In this document: positions 1 to 10,118 of the stretch, in pieces
Position numbering within the stretch: the first letter of the stretch is position 1
Layout: each line of letters starts with the position of its first letter
NCBI GenBank assembly: GCA_037176725.1
Contig: JAZBRS010000039.1
Coordinates: 22,046,001 to 22,110,000 of the forward strand
Source: Posidonia oceanica
Taxonomy: Eukaryota > Streptophyta > Magnoliopsida > Alismatales > Posidoniaceae
DNA length: 64,000 nucleotides
Direction of reading: 5' to 3'
Notes under the pieces: model-generated
What the model was told of the DNA's origin: nothing
The model's database searches: none
Seen by the model: the letters and a program-made list of their open reading frames with translations, nothing else
Program-made: the position numbers and the translations under genes

Positions 1-2893
1 AACGCCGGTGGGATCTGAAGCCATGGCTGGACTCCTGGAGGTCGTGCGGAGCTTGGACGACCATCGGAAGGTCGTTCTGTAGGCCGGAGCAGCGAGGCGG
101 TCTTTGAGCTCACCGGAGAAGAAGGGTGGACAGCAGCGCTGACTTCGGGCGGAAGGGAACAGAACCCTTCTCTAGCGGGCTAGGAAGCAAGAGCGAGGGA
201 GAACTAAGCTAATGGGGGAGAAGAATACCTGTTGCACTGTCCGGAGTGTCCCCTCGATGTGGGTGGGTTCTGCAGAAGGCGGCGAGGTTCATCTGACTGG
301 TGCGGGCATCGTCGGCAGCTCTCGAGTGCTTGGAACGGCTCCACGGAGTCCTCCGGAGCTCGCTGGATGCTTGGAAGGGAGTTCTGAAGCCGGTGGAAGA
401 AATCGGCTGTGTTGGGTGGACTGTTGGTCGTCTGAGGTGGGGGGAGAGGTCTGTGGTTCCTCGGGTTGAGCGAAGGCTTCTGGTGGGCTTCTGGATGCTG
501 GGTGAGTGCTTCTGGGAGGTTAAATGGGGTCGTGGTTCACTGGAGAAGGAGGATTGCTGGTGGTGGATTTTGGATCAGAAAGTGTGGTAGGTGTTTGTAG
601 TGGAGGATTCTGACTGTGAGGAGAACTGGAGGTGAAGCTCGGGTGGGTTGGGAAGTTGGGATTCTGGTGATGTTCTGGGAGGAGTTTGGGGAGATTTGCG
701 GGTCTGTGGTGTCGGGAATTTTTGGAGGAAGTGGTGTTGGGTTCTGTTGAAGATTTTGGGTGGTTGGGGTGATTTTTGGGATGGAAATGGCTGCAGAATG
801 GAAAGTGTAATGCTGGATGTTGGGTGGATTTGGGGGATGAATTTTGAGAGATTTGAAGGGTATTGGAGGTCTGGATTGCAGTGGGATGAAGAGGAGGAAG
901 AATTGGTTCTTTGGCAGAGGAAGGAGAGGATTTCTGGGTTCTCTCTGGCCCTGGGGGAGTGCACAAGGGAGAGGAAGGTTTCGGCAAGGTCAGAGGATGT
1001 TGCTTTTGTTCTGGAGCTACCGGTCTCTACTGGTTTTTGGGTGGCTGCAATTGAGTGCAAAGGAGGGAGTGCCAGGAGGCTTGCAGGCGCACGGCTGAGG
1101 CAGGCGGCGCATGCCGGTCCGACCTGGTGCAGGGGGTGTGCAGGCGTGCAAGGACGGTAGGGTGTGGGGATGAGTTGTCGACTGCAGGAGAAGGTGTAAG
1201 AGAAAAAAGAAAAAAAAAACCAAAGGAGGGAGGAGAAGGAGCTAGAGAGAAAGAAGGAGGGAAGAGGAGGAGAAGTGCTGTGGGCTAGGCCTCTGCTGCG
1301 GGAGGAGAAAAAATAAAAGAAAAAAAGAAAGGAAGGAAGGAGGGAAGGGCTTGGGCCGGACCAAGAGGAGAAAAGGAAATAAGAAAAAGGAAGAAGAAAG
1401 AAAGAAAGGGGAGGAAGGGAAGAAAAAGAAGAAAAATTAAAATAAAAATAGAATAAAAAGATGAAAAGTTTTGAAAACAATTAAAGTGGTTGTTCTTAAG
1501 TTTAGGATTTTTAATTAGGTTTTTAAAGCTTGTTTTTAAATTAATTAGGGTTAGAAGGAGTTTTAATCTTTGATTTAAGTTTTCTCTAAATTGTTTTTGA
1601 TTTTGTTTAAATGTTTGTTAAGTTTTTTAATTGTTGTTAAGTTTTTCTTGTTAAGTTGGGATTTTTAATTAGGCTTTCTTAATGGATTGCTTTTTAATTA
1701 GTTAGGAGGAGTTTTAGGTTTTTTTTTTATTTTTGTTTTTTGGGGTTTTTCTTAAGTCTTTTTTAAATTGCTTTTTGATTTTGTTTGTTAAGTTCTCTTA
1801 ATATTTTTTAGTTAAGTTTTTCTTGTTAAGTTTTTCATTAAATGTTTTTAAATTGTTTCAAGTTTTTTGATTGTTTCTTTTAGATTCGTTAAGTGTTTTT
1901 TAATTACTTGTCTTAATGTTTTTAATTGTTTTCTTCTTTTTTTTAGGATTTGTTTTTTGATTATTTTTAATGAGGTTTTTACTCTTGGTTTGTTTTGATT
2001 ATATTTTGGTTTTTGTTTGTTTTTTAATAGCATTTTCTTTTTATTTGTCTTGTATTTTTTAAATTGCATTCTTAGTTCCCCTTTTTAGTTGGATTTAGTT
2101 AGGTTTTTGTTTTTAATTGTTTGTTTAAGTTTTTAATTATTTATTTTTAGGATTTTGATTTGTTTCTCTTTTGTTTTAGAGTTTTAAAGGTTTTTTAAGG
2201 ATTTAGTGGAAGAAAGGAAAAGAAAGGGAAAAGGAAAAAGAAAAGGAAGAAATGGTGAAGGAAGGAAGAAAGGGAGGAGAGGGAGGAAAATAAATATTAA
2301 AAAATCAAGGAATAAGCTAAAAATAGAATAAAAATATAAATAAAATACAGAAGAGAGAGATGCACAAGGTGGGCTCACAGCCAAGCAAGGAAAAGAGAGA
2401 GAAGGGAGTGAAAAGAAGGAGAATAGGAAGGAGAGAGAGAGGAGAGAGAAAAGAATAATCTAGGAGAGAGAAAATGATAATTTGGATAAATGAAGGGGTT
2501 AGAGGTTTAGAAAAGAGGTGAAATTTGGTGAGTGTGTGGCCAAGGGTCTCTAGTGTTGGACCTAGGATTTGAAGTTGGATTTTGGAAGGTTTTGGAAGGG
2601 TTTTGAGGTGTAGGAAAAGGTTTGTTTTACCTAGGTTTTCTAGGGTTTTTGGGAGTGGTTTTGGTTTGAAATTTTAAGGACTTTTTGGTGGGTTTTCTAG
2701 GTTAGGAAGGATAAGTTTTCCTATAGTTTTTGGGTAGTTTTTGGGCTTGGGAGATGGGTGTGATTCTAGGTTAGGTTTGGGCTTGATTTGGAGAGAAGGA
2801 TGAGAGGAAAAGTGTAGGTTTGGACCTAGATTCGGGTTCAGAAGCCACCAGGAGATTTCCATTGATTCAGCCTGTCAAAATAGGGTATCAACA
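1..2893 (-). mobile_element. LTR of long Tat-like family, minus strand, cut by window edge
   Basis: On the minus strand this LTR starts at 2893 with TGTTGATACCC and runs leftward off the window. It parallels the right half of the complete LTR at 21830-27578 block for block: a terminal segment, purine-rich tracts (about 2200-2500 and 1200-1450), a T-rich stretch (1490-2180) and a GC-rich block (1-600). It sits inside the RT region of element A; the five bases after its end, acagg (2894-2898), are the likely target-site copy, with the partner outside the window. The proline/serine-rich open frames here are composition artefacts. Whether it is solo or part of a full element cannot be told. Confidence 0.8.
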
Positions 2894-2898
2894 ACAGG

Positions 2899-3980
2899 CC
2901 ACATGATGCTATCCTTTATGGACGGCTTCTCCGGCTATAATCAAATCAAAATGGCAGAAGAAGACATCATTTATCACCCCTTGGGGAGTCTTCTGCTACC
3001 AAGTTATGCCGTTTGGGCTCAAGAACGCTGGCGCAACCTATCAAAGGGTGATGACAGCACTTTTCCACGACCTCATGCACCAAGAAGTTGAGGTTTACGT
3101 AGACGATATGATTGCCAAGACCAAAGAGCCCGAGGATCACCTTACCTATCTAAGAAAGCTCTTTGACCGCTTGAGGAAGTACAAGTTGCGGCTCAACCCC
3201 AGCAAATGTGTATTTGGGGTGTCATTCGGAAAACTCCTGGGATACATTGTCAGCTAGAGGGGGATTGAGGTGGACTCGAGTAAGGCAAAAGCCATCGTGG
3301 AGATGCCACCCCCTAGGACTGAAAAGGAGGTCTGAGGCTTGCTGGGGCATTTACAGTATATCAGTCGTTTCATTTCACAGCTTACGCCCATCTGCGAACC
3401 AATATTCAAGCTCCTGAAGAAAAATGCACAGATCGACTGGAGCGAGGAGTGCCAGGCTGCATTTGACAAAATCAAGTAACTATTGATCAAGCCTCCTGTC
3501 TTGGTTCCTCCCACGCCGGGGAGACCTCTGTTTCTCTACCTTTCTACCACACAGCATTCCATGGGCGCTGTTTTGGGCCAACATGATGAATCGGGTAGAA
3601 AGAAGCGTGCCATTTATTACCTGAGCAAGAAGTTCAATGAATGCGAAGCCAGGTATAGCACAATAGAGAAGACCTGCTTGTCTCTTGTCTGGGCTGCACA
3701 AAAATTAAGGCACTATATGATGGCATATCCGGTTCAGCTCTTATGTCGGCATGACCCTATCAAATTCCTCTTCCAGAAGCCGGCCATGATGAGCAGATGT
3801 GTTAAGTGGCAGGTGTTGTTGTGTCAGTACGACATCACCTTCGTCACACAGAAATCCATGGAAGGCCAAGCCATGGCAGATCATCTTGCTAACTTTTCTC
3901 TGCCCGAGTACCAGCCTTTCCAGACACAGTTCCCGGATGAGGATATCCTCTTTGCAATGGAGGACTCTGATGAGAAAGAC
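2899..3980 (+). pseudogene. pol: Element A reverse transcriptase and first RNase H (broken)
   Basis: Copies retrotransposon RNA into DNA and degrades the RNA strand. Visible in order: LSFMDGFSGYNQIK palm motif (2906-2950), MPFGLKNAGATYQR (3006-3050), the catalytic YVDDM (3096-3110), LNPSKCVFG thumb-side motif, then an RNase H beginning near 3480 with LYLSTTQHSMGAVLGQHDE and YYLSKKF. A deletion of about 14 bases near 2965, relative to element C, shifts the frame just before the finger region. After 3006 the frame is continuous, with premature stops at 3255 (TAG, where C encodes Q), 3333 (TGA, where R is expected) and 3477 (TAA). The N-terminal RT is missing because of the LTR insertion at 2893. 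Confidence 0.85.
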
Positions 3981-4622
3981 CCTGAGGATCAAGAACAATG
4001 GCAGCTGTACTATGATGGTGCTGTCAACAAGAAGGGCCGAGGCGTAGGCACAGTGCTGACAACGCCATAAGGGCAGATGATCCCTTTTGCGAGGAAGCTG
4101 ACTTTCAAATGCACCAACAATGAAGTAGAATATGAAGCGTGCATCCTGGGGTTGAAGATTGCTCTCGAACATAAGGCACAGAAGCTGCATGTGCACGGCG
4201 ATGCCATGCTAGTGATCTCTCAAGTGAATGGCGACTGGAGAACAAAGGATCCAAAGCTTGTGCTATATCACGAACACTTGCTGAAGCTGATAGAAGAATT
4301 TGAGAGCATCTGCTTCACATACATGAATAGGGCAAGGAACGCATATGCAGATGCAGTGGCAACCCTGGCATCTTGGCTCAGTATACTTGAAGACAACGCA
4401 GTGGATGTATCAATTACCCGCATAGAGCAGCCTGCACATTGCATGAGTATAGAAGAGGCAGATCCAGTAGGAGAACAGTTGTGGTACCAAGACATCAAGG
4501 CTTTCCTAGAGTCCGATAGCCTTCTGCCCGGCACTTCAGTAGTAGATAAAAGAACTTTGGAGCGTATGGCGTCAAAGTATGTGTTAGGGGCAGGGCAGTT
4601 ATATAGAAGATCATACAACTAG
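3981..4622 (+). pseudogene. Element A archaeal-type second RNase H (aRNH) and connector (broken)
   Basis: A second RNase H follows the ordinary one, a known hallmark of the plant Tat lineage. The acidic catalytic set can be seen: YYDGA (about 4009), NEVEYEA (about 4120), HGDAML (about 4197) and NAYADAVATL (about 4338). The segment is in frame with RT and integrase. TAA at 4068 replaces a codon that is Q in element C, and TAG at 4620 (N-stop-M, where C has N-Q-M) closes the segment. The connector after 4380 leads to the integrase zinc domain and contains no recognisable motif of its own. Confidence 0.8.
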
Positions 4623-5723
4623 ATGCTCCAAGGCTGCCTGAACAAGTCAGAGGCTGACATGCTAATGCTTCAAGTACATGCGGGGACCTACGGCCCACAT
4701 ATGAACGGCGTCCTCCTAGCCTAGAAGATTATGCTCCAAGGATATTTCTGGCTAACCATGGAAGCAGACTGCTGCTGGTTCATGCGTAAGTGCCACAACT
4801 GCCAAATCCATGGCAACTTCATTCGGGCTCCCCCACAACAGCTGCATAACATGTCATTGCCATGGCCTTTCTCCACCTGGGGGATCGATGTCATTGGCAC
4901 AATACATCCTGCTGCCTCAAACGGTCATCGCTACATTCTGGTAGCGATCGACTACTTTACCAAGTGGGTGGAAGTAGCCTCCTATAAGACAGTCACCACC
5001 GTGGAGACAGAGAAATTTATTAGAAACAATATCGTCGCCCAGTATGGGGTCCCGCACTCCATCATCTCTGATAACGGCACGAACTTCATTGCCAAAAGGA
5101 CCGAGGAATACCTACAGAGCCTCAAGATCAAGCATCACAGGTCCTCACCCTATCGGCCACAGATGAACGGAGCAGTGGAGTCTGCCAACAAGAATATTGT
5201 CAAAATCATGAAGAAGATGGCAGAAACCCATTAAGACTGGCATGACAAGCTTCCGTATGCACTCTGGGCACACAGGACATCAATCCGAACCTCAACAGGA
5301 GCCACCCCGTACTCTCTGGTGTACGGCATGGAGGTGGTGCTACCTGTCGAAGTAGAGATCCCTTCACTGTGGATCCTACGAGAAGCTGAGCTGGAGGAGG
5401 CAAAGTGGGTCGAGGACCACTGCGTCCAGCTGAATCTGATTGACGAGCATAGGTTGCAAGCTATGCACAATACTCACTGTTATCAGAAGAGGATGGCCAG
5501 AGCATACTTGAAGAAAGTTTAGCCCAGAAGTTTCTAGCCAGGAGATCTGGTTCTGCATGCCATTCACTCGCCAGACGGTCGAGGCAAATTCCGACCCAAT
5601 TGGCGTGGCTCCTTTGTGGTTAAGCAAGCATTCTCAAGCGGCACAGCAATTCTTGAGGACATGGACTAGGTTGAGCAGTCGGAGCCGGTCAACGCATGTT
5701 ACCTCAAGAAGTACTATCAGTGA
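4623..5723 (+). pseudogene. Element A integrase (broken by in-frame stops)
   Basis: Inserts the cDNA into the host genome. The N-terminal zinc-binding region ends in CHNCQIH (about 4795). The catalytic core retains all three acidic residues: D in WGIDV (about 4880), D in SDNGTNF (about 5070) and E in NGAVES (codon 5178-5180). The C-terminal part carries the basic GKFRPNWRGSF motif (about 5583) and ends NACYLKKYYQ with a natural TGA at 5721-5723. Premature stops lie at 4722, 5232, 5520, 5535 and 5667; those at 5520 and 5667 stand where element C encodes Q, and the one at 5535 is shared with C. There is no frameshift across the domain. No chromodomain is seen. Confidence 0.88.
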
Positions 5724-7219
5724 CCCGGGGCAACTCGCTTTGCAGATCCCCCTTTTTTCTGTTCTATCTCTTGCATCTTCACCTCTGTACATCCGCATAT
5801 CTTCTCTGTTCCATCCCTTGCATCTCTGCCCTTGTACATCTTCACACATCTCCTTGTCATATCTCTCGCATTTGCCATCACTGTACATCTCCACGCATTT
5901 CTTCCTTTTCGAGCATATCTCTTTCAAAAACCAAAAAGAAAAGCATTACCGTCATCATCAACCCGTCATGCATAACATTCAGCCCGGTCATGAAAACCGG
6001 AAGTGCTTGCCTGCTCTGGAAGGAGTCTACCCGACCTCACTTGACACTACTTAGACGTCTTAGCTAGTGAGGGAGCCACCACTCAGTGAGCACAGGCGAA
6101 ATGCCCAAACACCTAAGGACTTACACCTCTAGAGAGAGGAAAAATGCTAAGGTACAGTCCAAAGTGTGAGCCAGAAAAGAACACATGTCTAAGCCTGGGC
6201 ACAAAAGAAAAGGAAAGAGAAGAGCCAAAGTTCACACTTGGGGATCCAAGCCCTACAAGCCTAGCCCCCATGTCTCAAAAACCAGGCACCCATTTCCTCT
6301 AGATCAAGGATAGTGGAAACCTGCGAGCCAAAAAAAAAAAGAAGAAAGAAAAAAAGAGAGACAAAAAAAAGGGGCAAACAAAAAAAAAAAGAAAAAAAGA
6401 GAAAGAGAAAAAGAAAAGAAAAAAGGGAGAAACAAAAGTCAACCCCAGAAATAAAGACAAGCAGCATGATCCCACCCCTTTTACTTACCCTAGAGTGGAA
6501 TCAAAGCTCAAGCCTGTATAATCTGCAAATCCCTAGGGGCCTAACCCTTGTCCAGCAGCAACTCCCCAGCCTCAAACCAGGTCCCCCTTACCTCCAAGCC
6601 AGGGATAGGGAGAATCCTGCACACCTATATGGGAGTAAACAAAAGAGAGAAGAAGGAAAAGAGTAGGTGTAAGTCCTTGAGAGTTTGGCATGGAGCCTGT
6701 CCTCTCTACACCACCACCAAACACTACTAACACCCTTTCCCAGAGTGACACCAACAAGCTAGGAGTTTGAGTAGAGTCCAGTGAGCCAAGGACCGCTCTC
6801 TTCCTATAACAGCAGGCGCTAAAGCACTCCGTATGCTGAGGGCAAAACATATCAATCATGAATCATGCATACATCTGCAACATCAATCATTCTTTTCCTT
6901 CTCCCATTCCGCTCTTCAAAACTTTCCTCAGCACTGAGACAACACTCCTACCGAGCACAGGTTGACCTCCTCCGAGCTACGCTGGTCCAAAACTCCTACC
7001 AGTCCCTGCCTATGCAGATAGAATGCCCCTTTGTTTGAATATGCTTAAGTCTCTATGTTTAGAATGCTAACTGCTGAACATGTTGAACTGCTTTACTAGC
7101 TTCAGAATCTGCTTGTCAGTCAGTGATTATATGCCTGTATGAAATCTAATGATCTACAGCCTTGGTAACAGGTATCTGAAGATTCTGCAAACAGCCATCT
7201 GCATTTTCCTTTTCGCGCC
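5724..7219 (+). other. Spacer between integrase and additional ORF of element A
   Basis: No credible protein is encoded. From 5750 to 5930 there are imperfect C/T-rich repeats containing 'tgtacatc' and 'ttgcat'. From 6325 to 6440 there is an A/G-rich low-complexity tract. Two inverted copies of a roughly 24-base sequence bracket 6103-6690. The same arrangement, including the inverted pair, lies between integrase and the additional ORF in element C (31152-32550), so the spacer is a conserved part of this element family. A possible splice acceptor (ttggtaacag, about 7160-7172) precedes the ORF, but nothing shows that it is used. Confidence 0.6.
6103..6690. repeat. Conserved inverted repeat (~24 bp arms, ~0.55 kb apart), element A
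   Basis: AAGGACTTACACCT at 6115-6128 is an exact reverse complement of AGGTGTAAGTCCTT at 6665-6678. The similarity extends outward imperfectly through CCAAAC on both sides, giving arms of roughly 24 bases. Element C has the same pair at about 31681-31706 and 32211-32236, with one mismatch in the core. It could be an embedded foldback element fixed in the family or an RNA structure. No flanking target duplication was established. Confidence 0.7.
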
Positions 7220-8419
7220 ATGGGTTTCCCTACTCTAGTGACTCCGGTGCATTACTCCGAGGCCCTACGGGAATGGATCGGCAAGCTCACCTAAGATGAC
7301 TGCGAAAAACTGCGCCTATGGCGCATTCCAACCAAACTTCTGAAGGCCGCCGATGTTGAAGTGAGCCGATATCTTCTGTGCGCCGCTGCAAAGATGTGGA
7401 AACCGACGCACCACATCTTCCGCTTTGGCAGAATGGAATTGACACCCACACTGGAGGAAGTGCGCTAGATCTACGGCTTCTCCAAAATCATGAAACCACC
7501 TATCTTCATGAGGCATGACAAATACATCGTAGTCCTGAGCCAGCTGTCTGGGCTCTCTACTCAAGGCTGCAAGCAAAGACTGATCTGCACCAGTGGGCTC
7601 ATGCCCATGCTTCGCCTAGCGTACTTTGATGAGACTGTGGAAAAGCATGCTGAACTCGGGGACGAGCTGTGACTCCGGGGATTTGTCACCCGCTTCCTAG
7701 GCGAGCTGATCTTTACTCTTGGTCGGATGACAGTGGCCATCGAGATCGCTGAAATATCACTTGCTGTGGTGACCCGGTAGATTGACTTGGCACCGGTTGT
7801 CCTAGCAAAGACATACCGCGGGCTGGACGCATCTCATCGCTGTCGCCACTTCCATGGTTGCGGAGCACTCATACAGATCTGGCTAGCCGCTCACCTGGAG
7901 ATAGACCTTCTATGCCCCCAGGTGCATGCTTTTGAAGCTTACTACAACAGCGGCCATGCCAAGACAATCAAGAGTGTAAAGGAGGAATATGAGAAGCTAT
8001 CAGAGCTGACGGATGATACAGTAACTTGGTGTATCATCCCATCCGCGGCTAAGTCGTTCACTGTCTTCTTCGGCACCTGCGACATGCGACTGGTCGTTCT
8101 ACCAAGATTCAATGCAGGTGTGGAATACTACCCTATCAGAGTCATGCGGCAATTTGGCTTCCGATAGGGCACCTTCGTTGACAGCACGGCGCCCAGGCTT
8201 CTCCAGTCATATCCCCTCAGTTCAACTGCTGCAACAAAAGAACTGGCCAATCTAATGCAGCACGGAGTGCGGTTGATAGACATCGTGGCTGCAAGAGGCC
8301 TAGGATGCACTCCTGAGTACGTGACCGAGGTGCAGGAGCTCTGGCCCATCAACGAGATCCTGCCTGGTGGCCCCCTGTTCCCTGACTTCAGGAAATCAAA
8401 GAAGGCCCGAACCAGCTAG
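7220..8419 (+). pseudogene. DUF7745/PMD-like additional ORF of element A (five stops, no frameshift)
   Basis: A 400-codon frame starting MGFPTLVTP and ending at the TAG at 8417-8419, colinear with the intact copy in element C. Recognisable family features are a WKPTHHIFRFG...ELTPTLEEV block (about residues 58-85), a HGCGALIQIWLAAHLE block (about residue 210) and PIRVMRQFGFR (about residue 305), which match the DUF7745 branch of the plant mobile domain superfamily. In-frame stops occur at about 7291, 7467, 7670, 7778 and 8165; the one near 7670 is at a Trp of the C copy and the last two are at Gln codons of the C copy. The biochemical function of the family is unknown; several plant PMD proteins act in transposon silencing. 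Start chosen because the C copy begins MDFPTLVTP at the same place. Confidence 0.8.
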
Positions 8420-8907
8420 GGCACTTGTGCAGTTGCTTGTCTAGTTTCTTTCCAAGTTATGATGTATCTTTTGGCCTGCCACAGGCGTGTAATCAATAGT
8501 TCTATAAATGCAAAAGTGTTTTGTGCCATCTGTTTGCACTTCAAGACTGCTCAATGCATTTCATATCCTTGCCAATCATGCCTTAAGGCCCCTGGCTAGA
8601 CTTGCTACTAAAATGACGTAGGAAAGTCCTCAGCAATCAATTCAGATGCTAGAATCTCTGCAGACCCACGTCGTCAAGTCAAGCCATCAAGCATGCCTGG
8701 CCGGATCTCCACCGGGCTGGTACCCCAAACTACTCGTTTGACAAATACGTTAGTTTTGTCTATCCTTCACTTTTCGATGCCAAGGGCGCTTTGGCTGCCC
8801 CTGGTATCATCCTGATACTAGGGGCATCTTTTTTAGCTGTCCTGTGGTATCATTCCCTATCACTCCCCGTCGATATACCTGGATGTCACGGGTTCCCATC
8901 TTCTAGC
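8420..8907 (+). other. Noncoding segment after additional ORF, element A
   Basis: No coding potential was recognised. It includes a short inverted repeat around 8805-8825 (ggtatcatcctgatacta) and text shared with the equivalent stretch of element C (29413-29948, minus strand), such as a 'gatatacctggatgtcacgggtt'-like phrase before the array. It is part of the 3' untranslated region of the element. Confidence 0.5.
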
Positions 8908-9590
8908 TGATAAGTCTAACATCTTATCATCTGCATTTGCAATCAACCTTCGGCTGATGTCCAAAACCATCTATCTTTCCGGCTGATGTCCGAAACCATC
9001 TATCCTTCCGATTGATGTCTGAAACCATCTATCCTTCTAGCTGATGCTCCGAGACCATCACCCTTTCGACTGATATCCAGTAACTATCACCTGCAATTGC
9101 TCATTTTGGCTGATATCGAGTAACTATCACCCTTCCAGCTGATGTTCGAAACCATCTATCCTACCGGCTGATGCTCCGAAACCATCTATTCTACCGGCTG
9201 ATGTTTGAAACCATCTATCTTTCCGGCCGATGTCCGAAACCATCTATCTTTTCAGCTAATGTCCGAAACCATCTATCCTTCCGGCTGATGCTCCGAAACC
9301 ATCTATCCTTTCGGCTGATGCTCCGAAACCATTACCCTTTTGGCTAATATCCAGTAACTATCACCTGCAATTGCACCTTTCGGTTGATATCCAGTAACTA
9401 TCACCCTTTCGGCTAATATCCAGTAACTATCACCCTTCCGACTGATGCTCCGAAACCATGTATCCTTCCGACTGATGTCCGAAACCATCTATCTTTCCAG
9501 CTGATGTTCCAAAACCATCCATCCTCCCGGCTGATGATCCAAAACTCATCACCTCTGGCCGATAAGTCCGAAAGCTTATCACATCCTCCG
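8908..9590 (+). repeat. Short-unit tandem array in 3' region of element A
   Basis: About twenty degenerate copies of a roughly 30-bp unit of the type ctgatgtccgaaaccatcta. Some copies alternate with a variant carrying 'atatccagtaactatcacc'. The unit equals a sub-segment of the 70-bp unit seen in element C (reverse complement of gatggtttcggagcatcag). The array occupies the same place, between additional ORF and PPT. Confidence 0.85.
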
Positions 9591-10105
9591 CGCAACTTTG
9601 TTCCAAGAAGACGAAGTCCTGCATGCTTTCACGGCGGGAGAGGATGCTTCTCTCTTCTCGCATTTTTCTCAGATTTTGCCCCCATTTCTGCGTGGCCCTA
9701 GCCACATCACTTGTGCCCTCAGGCTGGGACAAGCTATCTCTCTTCCCCTCTCTAGGTTGGCAGACCTCAATGCCCGGATGACAAGCCCGTCACTCTTGTC
9801 CGGCGTCCCCCTCGCGCGAATTTGGACTAACTGCCAAATTCGCGCATTGCATCGCAACCCTCTCTTTGCATCCTTTTGCATCAGCTCTGCACTTCTTCAT
9901 TTTATAGCATTGCATGCTAGACTATTGCATTGCATCATCAGCATTGCATTGCATCTGCATTTTGCATTCGCATTTTGGCATTGGGTCATGATTTTTGGTA
10001 CATCCGCCGAATAAGTGACTCACGCCAATAGCGCCTGGCTCTTGCCGGTTAGGTGGGGTGTCTTGTCAACCCTAAGCAGCGGCCTCGGTCTCCTTGACCT
10101 CGCTC
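9591..10105 (+). other. Pre-PPT 3' untranslated region of element A
   Basis: No gene. The stretch is similar to the minus strand of 20380-20929 in element C: both contain gacgaagtcc(t/c)gcatgc, a 'ggacaagctatctctttccc'-like segment, a run rich in 'gcattgcat' and a 'gaataagtgactcatgcc' phrase shortly before the PPT. This shared order supports its assignment as the conserved 3' end of the internal region. Confidence 0.6.
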
Positions 10106-10118
10106 AGGGAGGGGCATC
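10106..10118 (+). promoter_or_regulatory. Polypurine tract of element A
   Basis: AGGGAGGGGCATC directly precedes the LTR start TGTTGACACCCC. This is where plus-strand DNA synthesis would be primed. The PPTs of elements C and D have the same form (GGGAGGGGCATT and AAGGAGGGGCATC). Confidence 0.85.

Noticed and set aside
575..1480. 301-codon minus-strand frame rich in Phe, Ser, Leu and Pro
   Set aside because: It reads through purine-rich low-complexity DNA inside an LTR, and the matching LTR at 21830-27578 does not keep it open.
3006..5723. Reassigned stop codons or programmed readthrough explaining the many TAGs
   Set aside because: TAA and TGA also occur, sense Gln codons are present at the same sites in the sister element, and one catalytic residue is lost in element D; ordinary decay is simpler.
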